A stretch of 18,890 nucleotides of DNA, taken from positions 1 through 18,890 of the forward strand of contig JAFGSP010000052.1 of assembly GCA_016934775.1 (NCBI GenBank). The letters are read 5' to 3'. The notes under the pieces are model-generated. The model did no database searches, had not been told where the DNA came from, and worked only from the letters and a program-made list of their open reading frames with translations. Position numbers and translations under genes: made by a program. This DNA is from Candidatus Woesearchaeota archaeon. Lineage in GTDB: Archaea; Nanobdellota; Nanobdellia; Woesearchaeales; GW2011-AR15. Within the stretch, counting starts at the first letter, position 1. Each line of letters starts with the position of its first letter. This document shows positions 1-6,989 of this stretch, one piece after another.

Positions 1-43
1 AGAATATTGATGGCGGAGTTTTTAAAAGTTTCTGTTGGGCTGG
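1..43. repeat. 43-nt direct repeat, copy A
   Basis: This copy matches 1640-1682 at 39 of 43 positions (mismatches at positions 12, 23, 38 and 39 of the unit) and then diverges. The two copies bracket the ATPase gene. On the minus strand, copy B lies directly upstream of a pilin-like relic, so copy A may lie upstream of a related gene just left of the window. That cannot be seen here. Confidence 0.75.
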
Positions 44-101
44 CGCTGCCCCGGGAGTTAGCTTGCTGACTATAGGAAATATTTTTATTGACAGAACACT
101 G

Positions 102-150
102 ATTCCGAAAAATATTATAAAATTCGGAATGAATTCCGAAAATTTTAAAT
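102..150 (+). promoter_or_regulatory. ATPase promoter with ATTCCGAA operator-like motifs
   Basis: The octamer ATTCCGAA occurs at 102-109 and 133-140, and its reverse complement TTCGGAAT at 123-130. The last two form a perfect 8-bp inverted repeat with a 2-nt spacer. A TATA-like TTTTAAAT at 143-150 is centred about 27 bp before the ATG at 174, the spacing expected for an archaeal leaderless transcript. The motifs sit just upstream of the TATA box, where a regulator could bind; the regulator is unknown. Confidence 0.55.
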
Positions 151-173
151 AGTTGTTATAATATCTTATAATA

Positions 174-1418
174 ATGATTAGTGATATAATCAAAGAACAA
201 AGAGAAAGTGTACTAAAAAGAAAGAAATTCATCCGCCGTGCAGCACTAGATAAATTAATTTCTCTTCTGTCTGTTGAACATATCCTTTCTATTATTGGAG
301 TCAGAAGATGCGGAAAATCTGTATTAATGAAAGAACTCATTCATTATTTAATTGATAAGCAAATCACTTCAGAAAGGAATATTCTCTATCTTAATCTTGA
401 AAACCCTTATTTTAACCAGTTCAAAGATGAAATTACTTATCTCAGCAAGATTTATCATGAATTCAAGAAAACAGCAGATAGTAAAAAGAAAATTTTCATA
501 TTTTTTGATGAAATCCAATTTTTTAAGGATTGGCAGGTATTCATAAAGGATCTTTATGAAAAAAAAGAAGCAAAGATAATTTTAACAGGGTCTAACTCAA
601 AATTGCTATCATCAGAATTAGCCACTTTGCTGTCCGGAAGAACAATTACAATCAATCTATATCCTTATTCCTATAAAGAATTTTTTGCAGCAGCAAAGGA
701 AAACCTGTCTGCATATCTTGAGAAAGGCGGTTTTCCTGAAATATCAGTCATTAAGGACAAAGAAACAATAAAGCTGATAATAGAGACATATTATAAGAAT
801 ATAATCTATCAGGATGTCATCCCCAGATTCGGCATCAAGAACTCGCTGGAGATAGAAAACCTCTCTTACTACCTCCTTTCAAACGTAAGCAAAGAGCTTT
901 CATATAATACTCTAAAAAACATTTCCAAACTAGATGATAAGACAATAAAGCAATACATATCCTATCTTGAAGATGCAAACCTTCTTTATACTGTGTACAA
1001 TTATGACCCCTCCCTGAAAAAGCAAATCGGTAATAAGAAAAAGATATATTCTGTAGACAGCTCTTTTGTAAATTTTTTGGGTTTTTCTAATTCCAGAAAC
1101 ATAGGAAGGCTGCTTGAGAACGCTGTGTTCATAGAACTGAAAAGAAAGCAAAAAGAGATATTTTTCTACAGCAATGTATCAGAATGTGATTTTATTATTA
1201 AGAAAGGATACAGGATTGCTGAATGCATCCAAGTGACTAAATCCCTTGACGAGGACAGCACCAGGAAGAGGGAAATAAATTTCTTAATCTCCACTTTAGA
1301 TTATTTCAAATTAGATAAAGGGATAATCATAACTGAAAAAGACAAAGAAAAGCTTGAAATAAATGGAAAGGTCATTGAAGTTCTCCCTTATGTTGACTGG
1401 GCATCAGATATTCAATGA
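174..1418 (+). CDS. AAA_14 ATPase with C-terminal DUF4143
   Basis: This is a 414-residue P-loop ATPase of the AAA_14/DUF4143 type common in multiple copies in archaea and anaerobic bacteria. Walker A is GVRRCGKS at residues 42-49, Walker B ends in FFDEIQ (about 110-115), a sensor-like LTGSNS lies near 137-142, and the family's LSGRT stretch followed by YPYSYKEF lies near 153-170. The C-terminal part has the DUF4143 pattern (ENAVFIEL, then FFYSNVSECDF, then CIQVTKSL), which resembles a degenerate PD-(D/E)xK fold. The length is normal for the family. The cellular role of these proteins is not well defined; toxin-antitoxin-like or DNA-linked roles have been suggested. It has its own leaderless promoter, is more A+T-rich than its neighbours, and sits between two copies of a 43-nt repeat, which suggests insertion or transfer. 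The family call is secure; the function is not. Confidence 0.93.
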   Translation: MISDIIKEQRESVLKRKKFIRRAALDKLISLLSVEHILSIIGVRRCGKSVLMKELIHYLIDKQITSERNILYLNLENPYFNQFKDEITYLSKIYHEFKKTADSKKKIFIFFDEIQFFKDWQVFIKDLYEKKEAKIILTGSNSKLLSSELATLLSGRTITINLYPYSYKEFFAAAKENLSAYLEKGGFPEISVIKDKETIKLIIETYYKNIIYQDVIPRFGIKNSLEIENLSYYLLSNVSKELSYNTLKNISKLDDKTIKQYISYLEDANLLYTVYNYDPSLKKQIGNKKKIYSVDSSFVNFLGFSNSRNIGRLLENAVFIELKRKQKEIFFYSNVSECDFIIKKGYRIAECIQVTKSLDEDSTRKREINFLISTLDYFKLDKGIIITEKDKEKLEINGKVIEVLPYVDWASDIQ

Positions 1419-1424
1419 TGCATT

Positions 1425-1500
1425 GTTTCGAAACTCAAAGTGTTTCGAGACACGAAAAACAAAAAGTTTTTCTAAGTTTCGAAATGTTTTACATTTCGAA
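1425..1500. terminator. Hairpins with TTTCGAA motif after the ATPase gene
   Basis: GTTTCGAAAC at 1425-1434 is a perfect 10-bp palindrome. A related sequence, GTGTTTCGAGACAC, follows just after it (about 1440-1453) and is nearly palindromic. TTCGAAATGT at 1478-1487 and ACATTTCGAA at 1491-1500 form a 10-bp perfect stem with a TTT loop. The cluster begins 7 nt after the ATPase stop and contains a short T run near 1467-1471. It may act as a terminator for the ATPase, or be a degenerate repeat; neither is proven. Confidence 0.4.
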
Positions 1501-1636
1501 CACCCAAGAAATGCTTTGTATTTCTTCTGGTTTTGGCTTGAAAAAAGAAAAATAACAAAAAACTAATCATAACCACAAGGGCTATTGCTGCTACAATAAT
1601 AGTGTTGATAGATATGGATTGCGCTTTTGTTTTTAC
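1472..1636 (-). pseudogene. Start-less relic of a pilin-like gene
   Basis: Reading the minus strand from 1636 gives 54 codons before TAG at 1474-1472. The translation opens with VKTKAQSISINTIIVAAIA and continues as a long hydrophobic run ending in four Phe. This is a typical class III signal segment: a basic leader, Ala, Gln, then a membrane helix. The codon where a start should be is GTA, with an in-frame TAG directly before it, so there is no ATG, GTG or TTG. After the helix the reading frame runs into the hairpin region and has no recognisable domain. It lies 60 nt downstream of the stop of the 1621-aa protein on the same strand, separated by the 43-nt repeat. It is best read as a truncated, silent copy of a pilin-like gene. 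Confidence 0.55.
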
Positions 1637-1639
1637 CTA

Positions 1640-1682
1640 AGAATATTGATAGCGGAGTTTTCAAAAGTTTCTGTTGAACTGG
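1640..1682. repeat. 43-nt direct repeat, copy B
   Basis: This is the partner of 1-43 (39/43 identical). It fills most of the gap between the stop of the large Cys-rich gene (1696, minus strand) and the pilin-like relic, so on the minus strand it is the relic's 5' region. Confidence 0.75.
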
Positions 1683-1695
1683 GTTGCACAGCTAT

Positions 1696-4600
1696 CTAGC
1701 CCACATAGGTGCATTCATACGGATTATCTTTTCCAAGGTGCCACCACGGAATCTTGCATTCATATCCTTCAAGACATGTATCTGGGTTGTTCCTTGTGCA
1801 TTCGTTGATAACATAATAGACGCCCAAGTCTAGATTTTCACAAGCATCTTCAATCATATCTTCTGAGACTATACTGCAATGGGGCTTATCTGAATACTCA
1901 CCATTGTCTGTGCAGGTAATCTGCTTTACTAATGCTTGGCTACTGCCAAACATAAGACAAACAGGGTTATCAAACTGACATACTGCCTCATAAGAGCTTC
2001 CCTCGGGAACATAAGTGGCTTCTTGTGAAGCTCCTATCCAATTACAACATTCTATTGGGTCACAAGGCGGCCTGCATCCTGCTGATGATCCGTCTGTTGC
2101 AAGGTTCTCAAATAACCCTTCTTCATCCTGCTCATTCTCTGCTACGCAGACATAAGGATCACATTCTACATACGTCTTACGGCCATCATTGAAAGTTGAC
2201 ACGATCTCATTCTGCTTACACTCAACATGTTCTACACTTATATATTTGCAGTCTAAATCACAGAATTTTGTAGATTTAGTTGCGATAGACCCACCTATCT
2301 GCTCACCATCACACTCAGGATCAGCTCCGCATTCTTCTTTGCAATAAGGCTTAGATTCATACTCGCAATTCTCATTGCAGATTGAATAAGTACCTGAACC
2401 ACTCTCGTCGCACATGATACTATATCCCTGTGAATAAAATTCATTCTTGTTTTCCGGCACCATGTTATAATCGCATTCTTCTGTAGTCGGATCAAAGATG
2501 CCGTCACCGCATGTGCCTGAGACTCCAGCTGCAGAACATTCACTTACTTCTCCGGCAACACAGCATTTACCCTTCCCGTGATATATGACCTTATCACCAC
2601 ACACACAATCCTCTGTTAAAACCTGGTTTTCAGGACATTGAATATTGCATCCTCCCCCTGATAAGCTCAACATGGATCCCTCCGGATTCTCATTACAACA
2701 GATAAAAGGAGTGTCATCATCAGTATTTCCTATGCCATCATTACCAGGTTCGCTCGAGATAATGTATTTCTTATTCTGACATCCGCTTTGTGTAGGATCT
2801 CCGCCGGCAACACAGCCGCATGAGAATTCTGAAATGCCAAAACAATCATCTTTAGATATATCTTGATGATTGGCTTCCACAACGTCAAACACTATATCAG
2901 CAAAATCCCCATCACAGGCACCTTTCCCTGGCAGAGCCTCTGTTCCAGGCAATTCTTCTGTTTCTTCTCCGCCAGTGCCCTCGCAGCAATCCTCTATACT
3001 TACAGGGTTCTCCTTCTCTTTTTTCCATTCACCGTTATCACAGCAATAGCAGAACTTGTAGTTTGTTGGTTGGGCGGAGCCACCAGCACTTGAAGAGGGA
3101 GGAAGCGTAAGAACAGCAAAGGCAACATTTTTGGCTTTATCGTCATCATATTCAACATGTCCCAACATATAGCCTGTTTCAATATCCTCTTGCCTAAGAG
3201 CAGGACAGCTGCCTTCAGGAACCTTAGACGGGCATCCTTCCATCCATTTGTATGTCCCTTCATCACCCTCTTCAAGCCGGCATTCATAGCAGTCATCACC
3301 TATTTTTATTGTGTCGCCTTTCTGGATAGCATCACAGGAGCCGCAGGAATCGCTCTCTATTTCTTTCCAATATTGAATTTTACCTTCCGCTGAACATGTT
3401 TTTTTGCCTTCACAATATTCTGCCCATTTACCCTCTGACATAGTACAATCAAAGCTTGCGCATTCATAGCATTTCCCATCTGCACTGATCGTGCCCTTAA
3501 AAGAATCGTCACAGGAGCCGCAAGGCAGTGTCCCTGAATCCGCATAATTCTTTAATCTCTGCAGCTCTCCCGGCTCAAGGCACCTTCCCTCTTCTTTTGA
3601 ACTTTGGCTGGCTGAATCACCTGCCTCAGAAACAAGTGTCCTATCTGCATCCATGACACCTGGACCGCAGCAATACAGCAATCCACCATTTTCGGACAGC
3701 AGGACTGCATTCTCATCTCCGTGATTATCCTCTACATAAACAAGTGTATTATGGCAATAGCAGCCGTAATCAAAACCATTCAATAAGAGCTGGTCTGATG
3801 TGATGACTTCAGGACATATCCTTTTCCCGTTCTCGCAATATCCCCCTGTTGTGCTCAGTGATTCATCAGAATAGCTGAAATCTTTACAATAGGACATGCT
3901 CGGGTCTTTTTCAATCATAGCATCAACATCAAGCTCACAGACAGAAGTTGTCTTAGGGTCGACATTGAATAGATCCCTATACCTGAATAAGCAGTTAATC
4001 TCTTTTCCAGGAAGAGAGTCCAGATTTGGATTTACAGCCCCGCATGCTGTCAGGAACATATGCCTGTCATGCATTGAAGTACCGCATGATTCTGCTTTCT
4101 GAAAGCCTTTGCCTTTGAAGTTCAGGGTTGCGCCTTCAACTTCTGCAGTAAGGCTATAACTCACACTATCGACTCCAAAATTCTTAATGAATACAGCCAG
4201 CACATTTTTTCCTGCTTTAAGCTGGTTGTCAGCTCTTCCTTCCTTATCCTCAGCTGCTAGGCCTGCTGCATCAAAGTCTCTTTCATAGTTAAGCCTCCAT
4301 ATACAGTTGTCCGCATCATTGCATTCTTCCTCTTTGTCCAGTTCATATTCAGTGCCTTCTTCTGAATACTTTATCCTGACTTGTGCATCCTTAAGTTGGT
4401 CTGCAATCTTTGAACCGCCGTCTTCGTCAATGCATGTGCCTCCATCTTCTTTCAGCTCAAATACAAAATAACCCGCGCCGCCTACATGGCCAACTTGGCG
4501 ATTTGCCTCATATAAGAATGTCTCATCAGGCAATATCCCATAACCCCAGGTCATAGGTGTGGCGTAGAAATTAGGGTATTCAAAATGCTCATCCATTGAA

Positions 4601-6561
4601 TAAGTGGTTCCATCAAAATACTGTCCGGTAACTTGATTTTTTCTTTCTGGATTTCTTAAATTATCAATACCAGAACCAACCAGGCATTCAACAGGTTCAT
4701 CATACTTAATTGTTATTAATGCAAATTTATAGCCTCCGGCATCTATAACACTCTGCATCTCATCTCCAATCTTACATCCGTTGTCCATTGCATCTTCTGC
4801 GTAAGGATCAACATCAACAGGGCAAGCTATATCTGTATGGCTAAACTCAAATTTACAATCAAGTCCCTGTTGTGCTCTTAAATCATTTATCCAGTCTCCA
4901 CTTAAATACGGTTGAGGATCAAATCTAAGCTGTTCTGCTATAGGCTCTATTTCTTCACTGCAAATCTCGTATGCTGGTTTTTCGCCTTCACCGGAAAAGT
5001 ATTTGATAATATCTCTTCCTGCTTTTGCGGCGCATTCATTTTTGCACAATTCCAAAATTCTATCTTGATCAAAGTTTTGAACATATCTATGAATCTCACT
5101 TTGAGAAGGTGTATCTAAATTCAAAAAAACAAAAGGTTCTTCCTTATTACAAGTCCATGCTTCCTGTGCCCCAGTTTGAAGATTATAGAGATAGCTATCT
5201 CCCCCACTATCCGGAACAGAATAAGTATGCTTATATCCATCAAGATCCAAATCTGCCATTACAGTGACATGTTCTATATTATTCTCCGGGTCATCATCAT
5301 TATCCCAATCCCTAAGCAAAGAATATTCGTGATGCGCTGAATCTATTGAACACAGCATATCTCTAACAGGAGTTGAGCACCTGATATTATCGCTTCCCTG
5401 GCCATTGCAATTATCTGCATCAAAGTCACTGCTTGCTGCCAGGACCTGTTCTGCATTGTATTCCATGCTGTCTTCAATTGTACAGGTGGCAACACCCATA
5501 AGTTCAGGAACCAGATGTCTTCCTCCTTCATCCCAAGACTGGCCATTAAAATCATATGATTTATCTGAAGCACTGTTTTCTACCCAAAACTTCTCTTCCT
5601 TTTTTTCCACAGGCTCGATCGGCTGCCCATACAATCGTCCCATCTGCATACTAACAGTATTCTCTTCCTGGTCGCTGCCGCAGGCAACCACTGCCATCGG
5701 AGTAAAATGATCAACTTCCGCAGAGAAATATAGGTATTTAGTATCTTCAGTGAATCCGCTCTGCTTATATGTCCTCCAGACTCCTGTTGACTCGTCATAC
5801 CAAGCTAATTTGGGAGCGCCCTTATCATAATTGTTAGGCAGGTCCTCTTTGCTCACCCTGATAGAGACCTTGACAGGCGGATCAAGCGTGATTCCGTCAG
5901 GCAGGCCCTGGTAAGCAAGCTCACCCAGAACAATCTCATTGTCAAGCCCGTCAAAATTCCTGTCTGTAATCTTCACAGCTATCTCATCAACTGTATTGCC
6001 TTCTGAATCTCTCACTTTGATATCCTGCTCAGCGAGCAGTATAAGATTTTCATCCTCTGAAAACAGCCTGGTGCCTTTTTTCAGCACGCTGTTCTGGAGC
6101 GATGCAGAAACCTCTCTCTTAAATGTAAACTGGAAATCCTCTATATCAATTATTTCCTGGCCGAATGACATTGTCACGGGCAGGGTAAGGTCAATAAAAA
6201 GAACTTCTGAAGAGATGACGACATTCGCATCAGGGCTGCCGTATTCAATGTCTGCTTTACTTAATTCATCATAATTATTAAGGCATCCTATAATGTTCAG
6301 CTCAACGTATCTGGAAATCTGCTGCTCTGATCCAGATATCCCGTACTCCTGGATGGCCTCAAGAAGATTATCTTCAAGGCATTGAGATACATAAAGTTTC
6401 ATATTTGTCCGGGCATTTGAAAAATCAAGTGTTGATTCAACACTTTTCTCCATTCCTTTCTTGGTATTACCTGTGTTCATGATAAGCACAAGTCCCGCAA
6501 CAACCACAATCAGCAATCCTATGACCACAAACAAAGAAATACTCTGAGCTCTCTTCTGCAT
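1696..6561 (-). CDS. Giant Cys-rich surface protein, pilin-like anchor
   Basis: A 1621-residue protein of no named family that I recognise. The N-terminus MQKRAQSISLFVVIG is a basic leader plus Gln and a hydrophobic helix (to about residue 28), like a class III signal, so the rest should lie outside the cell. Residues about 160-293 form a beta domain ending in WYD..TGVW and VDHFTPMAVV, shared with the proteins at 6990 and 10233; Cys 61 and 93 match a Cys pair in those two. A second shared beta domain lies near 697-825. The remainder is very Cys-rich (about 88 Cys overall), including two CGSCD...CYEC units near 1010-1095 and a CGDGIFDPTTEECD motif near 1350, which resembles the Myxococcus-type Cys-rich repeat. 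ATG 6561 is chosen over GTG 6576 because AGGTGA (6578-6573) is an 11-nt-spaced Shine-Dalgarno and because the short leader matches the paralogues. It may be a disulfide-stiffened adhesin or stalk; this is inference. Confidence 0.88.
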   Translation of the reverse strand: MQKRAQSISLFVVIGLLIVVVAGLVLIMNTGNTKKGMEKSVESTLDFSNARTNMKLYVSQCLEDNLLEAIQEYGISGSEQQISRYVELNIIGCLNNYDELSKADIEYGSPDANVVISSEVLFIDLTLPVTMSFGQEIIDIEDFQFTFKREVSASLQNSVLKKGTRLFSEDENLILLAEQDIKVRDSEGNTVDEIAVKITDRNFDGLDNEIVLGELAYQGLPDGITLDPPVKVSIRVSKEDLPNNYDKGAPKLAWYDESTGVWRTYKQSGFTEDTKYLYFSAEVDHFTPMAVVACGSDQEENTVSMQMGRLYGQPIEPVEKKEEKFWVENSASDKSYDFNGQSWDEGGRHLVPELMGVATCTIEDSMEYNAEQVLAASSDFDADNCNGQGSDNIRCSTPVRDMLCSIDSAHHEYSLLRDWDNDDDPENNIEHVTVMADLDLDGYKHTYSVPDSGGDSYLYNLQTGAQEAWTCNKEEPFVFLNLDTPSQSEIHRYVQNFDQDRILELCKNECAAKAGRDIIKYFSGEGEKPAYEICSEEIEPIAEQLRFDPQPYLSGDWINDLRAQQGLDCKFEFSHTDIACPVDVDPYAEDAMDNGCKIGDEMQSVIDAGGYKFALITIKYDEPVECLVGSGIDNLRNPERKNQVTGQYFDGTTYSMDEHFEYPNFYATPMTWGYGILPDETFLYEANRQVGHVGGAGYFVFELKEDGGTCIDEDGGSKIADQLKDAQVRIKYSEEGTEYELDKEEECNDADNCIWRLNYERDFDAAGLAAEDKEGRADNQLKAGKNVLAVFIKNFGVDSVSYSLTAEVEGATLNFKGKGFQKAESCGTSMHDRHMFLTACGAVNPNLDSLPGKEINCLFRYRDLFNVDPKTTSVCELDVDAMIEKDPSMSYCKDFSYSDESLSTTGGYCENGKRICPEVITSDQLLLNGFDYGCYCHNTLVYVEDNHGDENAVLLSENGGLLYCCGPGVMDADRTLVSEAGDSASQSSKEEGRCLEPGELQRLKNYADSGTLPCGSCDDSFKGTISADGKCYECASFDCTMSEGKWAEYCEGKKTCSAEGKIQYWKEIESDSCGSCDAIQKGDTIKIGDDCYECRLEEGDEGTYKWMEGCPSKVPEGSCPALRQEDIETGYMLGHVEYDDDKAKNVAFAVLTLPPSSSAGGSAQPTNYKFCYCCDNGEWKKEKENPVSIEDCCEGTGGEETEELPGTEALPGKGACDGDFADIVFDVVEANHQDISKDDCFGISEFSCGCVAGGDPTQSGCQNKKYIISSEPGNDGIGNTDDDTPFICCNENPEGSMLSLSGGGCNIQCPENQVLTEDCVCGDKVIYHGKGKCCVAGEVSECSAAGVSGTCGDGIFDPTTEECDYNMVPENKNEFYSQGYSIMCDESGSGTYSICNENCEYESKPYCKEECGADPECDGEQIGGSIATKSTKFCDLDCKYISVEHVECKQNEIVSTFNDGRKTYVECDPYVCVAENEQDEEGLFENLATDGSSAGCRPPCDPIECCNWIGASQEATYVPEGSSYEAVCQFDNPVCLMFGSSQALVKQITCTDNGEYSDKPHCSIVSEDMIEDACENLDLGVYYVINECTRNNPDTCLEGYECKIPWWHLGKDNPYECTYVG

Positions 6562-6572
6562 CGTTACAACCT

Positions 6573-6613
6573 TCACCTATATTCAATTTTTCATAGCTTC
6601 CCTATTATATAAA
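6573..6613 (-). promoter_or_regulatory. Promoter and RBS of the Cys-rich gene
   Basis: On the minus strand TTTATATA (6613-6606) is a consensus archaeal TATA box. A start site about 27 bp downstream would fall near 6582, giving a leader of roughly 20 nt that holds AGGTGA (6578-6573), complementary to the archaeal 16S 3' end. This places translation at ATG 6561 and makes GTG 6576, which overlaps the RBS, unlikely. Confidence 0.6.
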
Positions 6614-6706
6614 TCTTTCCACAGTGTAAATTAGAGTAATTAAGAATAGAGTTGAAAGATAAAAGATTAAATAAGTAAAAAAGAAATTAGAAAAAAGTAT
6701 TTTCTG

Positions 6707-6832
6707 AGTGCTCCCTATAATCGCTTCCATATCTTATGTAGGGAGCCCTGCTGCCCAACTCTGGAGAGTTTCCGTTAGTATTGTGCGACAGGTTCCACAT
6801 ATCCTTACGTAAGTATCTGGGAGTGGAGCACT
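6707..6832. ncRNA. Structured GC-richer island, candidate RNA
   Basis: This 126-nt stretch is visibly richer in G+C than the A+T-rich DNA on both sides. AGTGCTCC (6707-6714) and GGAGCACT (6825-6832) can close it as a perfect 8-bp stem. Inside are a competing stem CTCCCTA (6711-6717) with TAGGGAG (6739-6745), a local hairpin AACTC/GAGTT (about 6757-6770) and the palindrome CTTACGTAAG (about 6804-6813). Further 8-9-bp complements reach the segment 6847-6871. There is no convincing ORF. It lies in the divergent region between two surface-protein genes. It could be a stand-alone small RNA, a leader element, or a small mobile element with terminal inverted repeats. The strand is undetermined: a TATA-like box and a T-rich tract exist on the minus side, weaker signals on the plus side. 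Confidence 0.4.
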
Positions 6833-6840
6833 AATTAAAA

Positions 6841-6848
6841 TTTATAAA
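6841..6848 (+). promoter_or_regulatory. TATA-like box upstream of the first SGNH gene
   Basis: TTTATAAA is a good archaeal TATA box. It would start a transcript near 6872, giving a leader of about 118 nt to ATG 6990 that contains the competing hairpins at 6903-6938. It could be an alternative distal promoter to the box at 6960-6967. TTTATAAA is a perfect palindrome, so it could equally serve the minus strand. Confidence 0.3.
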
Positions 6849-6902
6849 ACTCTCTTTCGGCAGTGGAACCTTTGTCAAAAACTAATGCTTCTTAATTTAA
6901 AT

Positions 6903-6938
6903 AGGTTGCCAGTATATTCGCAACCTTTATTAAAGGTT
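6903..6938 (+). promoter_or_regulatory. Three-part mutually exclusive hairpin
   Basis: AGGTTGC (6903-6909) pairs perfectly with GCAACCT (6920-6926), and AACCTTTA (6922-6929) pairs perfectly with TAAAGGTT (6931-6938) across one base. The two stems share 6922-6926, so only one can form. The second stem would bury AAAGG (6932-6936), a possible RBS for GTG 6942. As DNA, the 17-bp palindrome at 6922-6938 could instead be an operator just upstream of the TATA box at 6960. Confidence 0.4.
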
Positions 6939-6959
6939 TAGGTGTCAAAATTACAAAAA

Positions 6960-6967
6960 TATATAAA
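6960..6967 (+). promoter_or_regulatory. TATA box for leaderless SGNH gene 1
   Basis: TATATAAA is centred about 26.5 bp before ATG 6990 and is preceded by an A-run that fits a BRE. The spacing matches that before the paralogue at 10233, so transcription probably begins at or next to the ATG. Confidence 0.6.
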
Positions 6968-6989
6968 CCTCACTGATGAAAGTATTAAT

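Noticed and set aside
1363..1566. 67-codon plus-strand frame after the ATPase
   Set aside because: It overlaps the ATPase end in another frame, runs through the hairpin cluster and has no domain; the minus-strand pilin relic explains this stretch better.
1..1682. Insertion sequence carrying the ATPase
   Set aside because: The repeats are direct, not inverted, and the protein has AAA_14/DUF4143 features, not a transposase. Mobility by another route is not excluded.
6562..6576. GTG start at 6576 for the Cys-rich protein
   Set aside because: The GTG overlaps the AGGTGA ribosome site, and the shorter start matches the leader length of its paralogues.
6707..6832. 5S rRNA
   Set aside because: Length, a closing stem and short look-alikes (CCCAACTC, TAGTATTG, CTGGGAG) suggested it. 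The spacing between the look-alikes leaves no room for helix II, and the 5S loop C pattern is not kept.
6709..6832. tRNA or intron-bearing tRNA
   Set aside because: GTGCTCC/GGAGCAC mimics a 7-bp acceptor stem and GGTTC occurs inside, but there is no D arm, no anticodon arm and no T arm next to the 3' acceptor strand.
6942..6989. GTG start at 6942 for the first SGNH protein
   Set aside because: It would place 16 polar residues before the leader. The TATA box at 6960-6967 lies inside that stretch with correct spacing to ATG 6990. It remains possible if transcription starts upstream.
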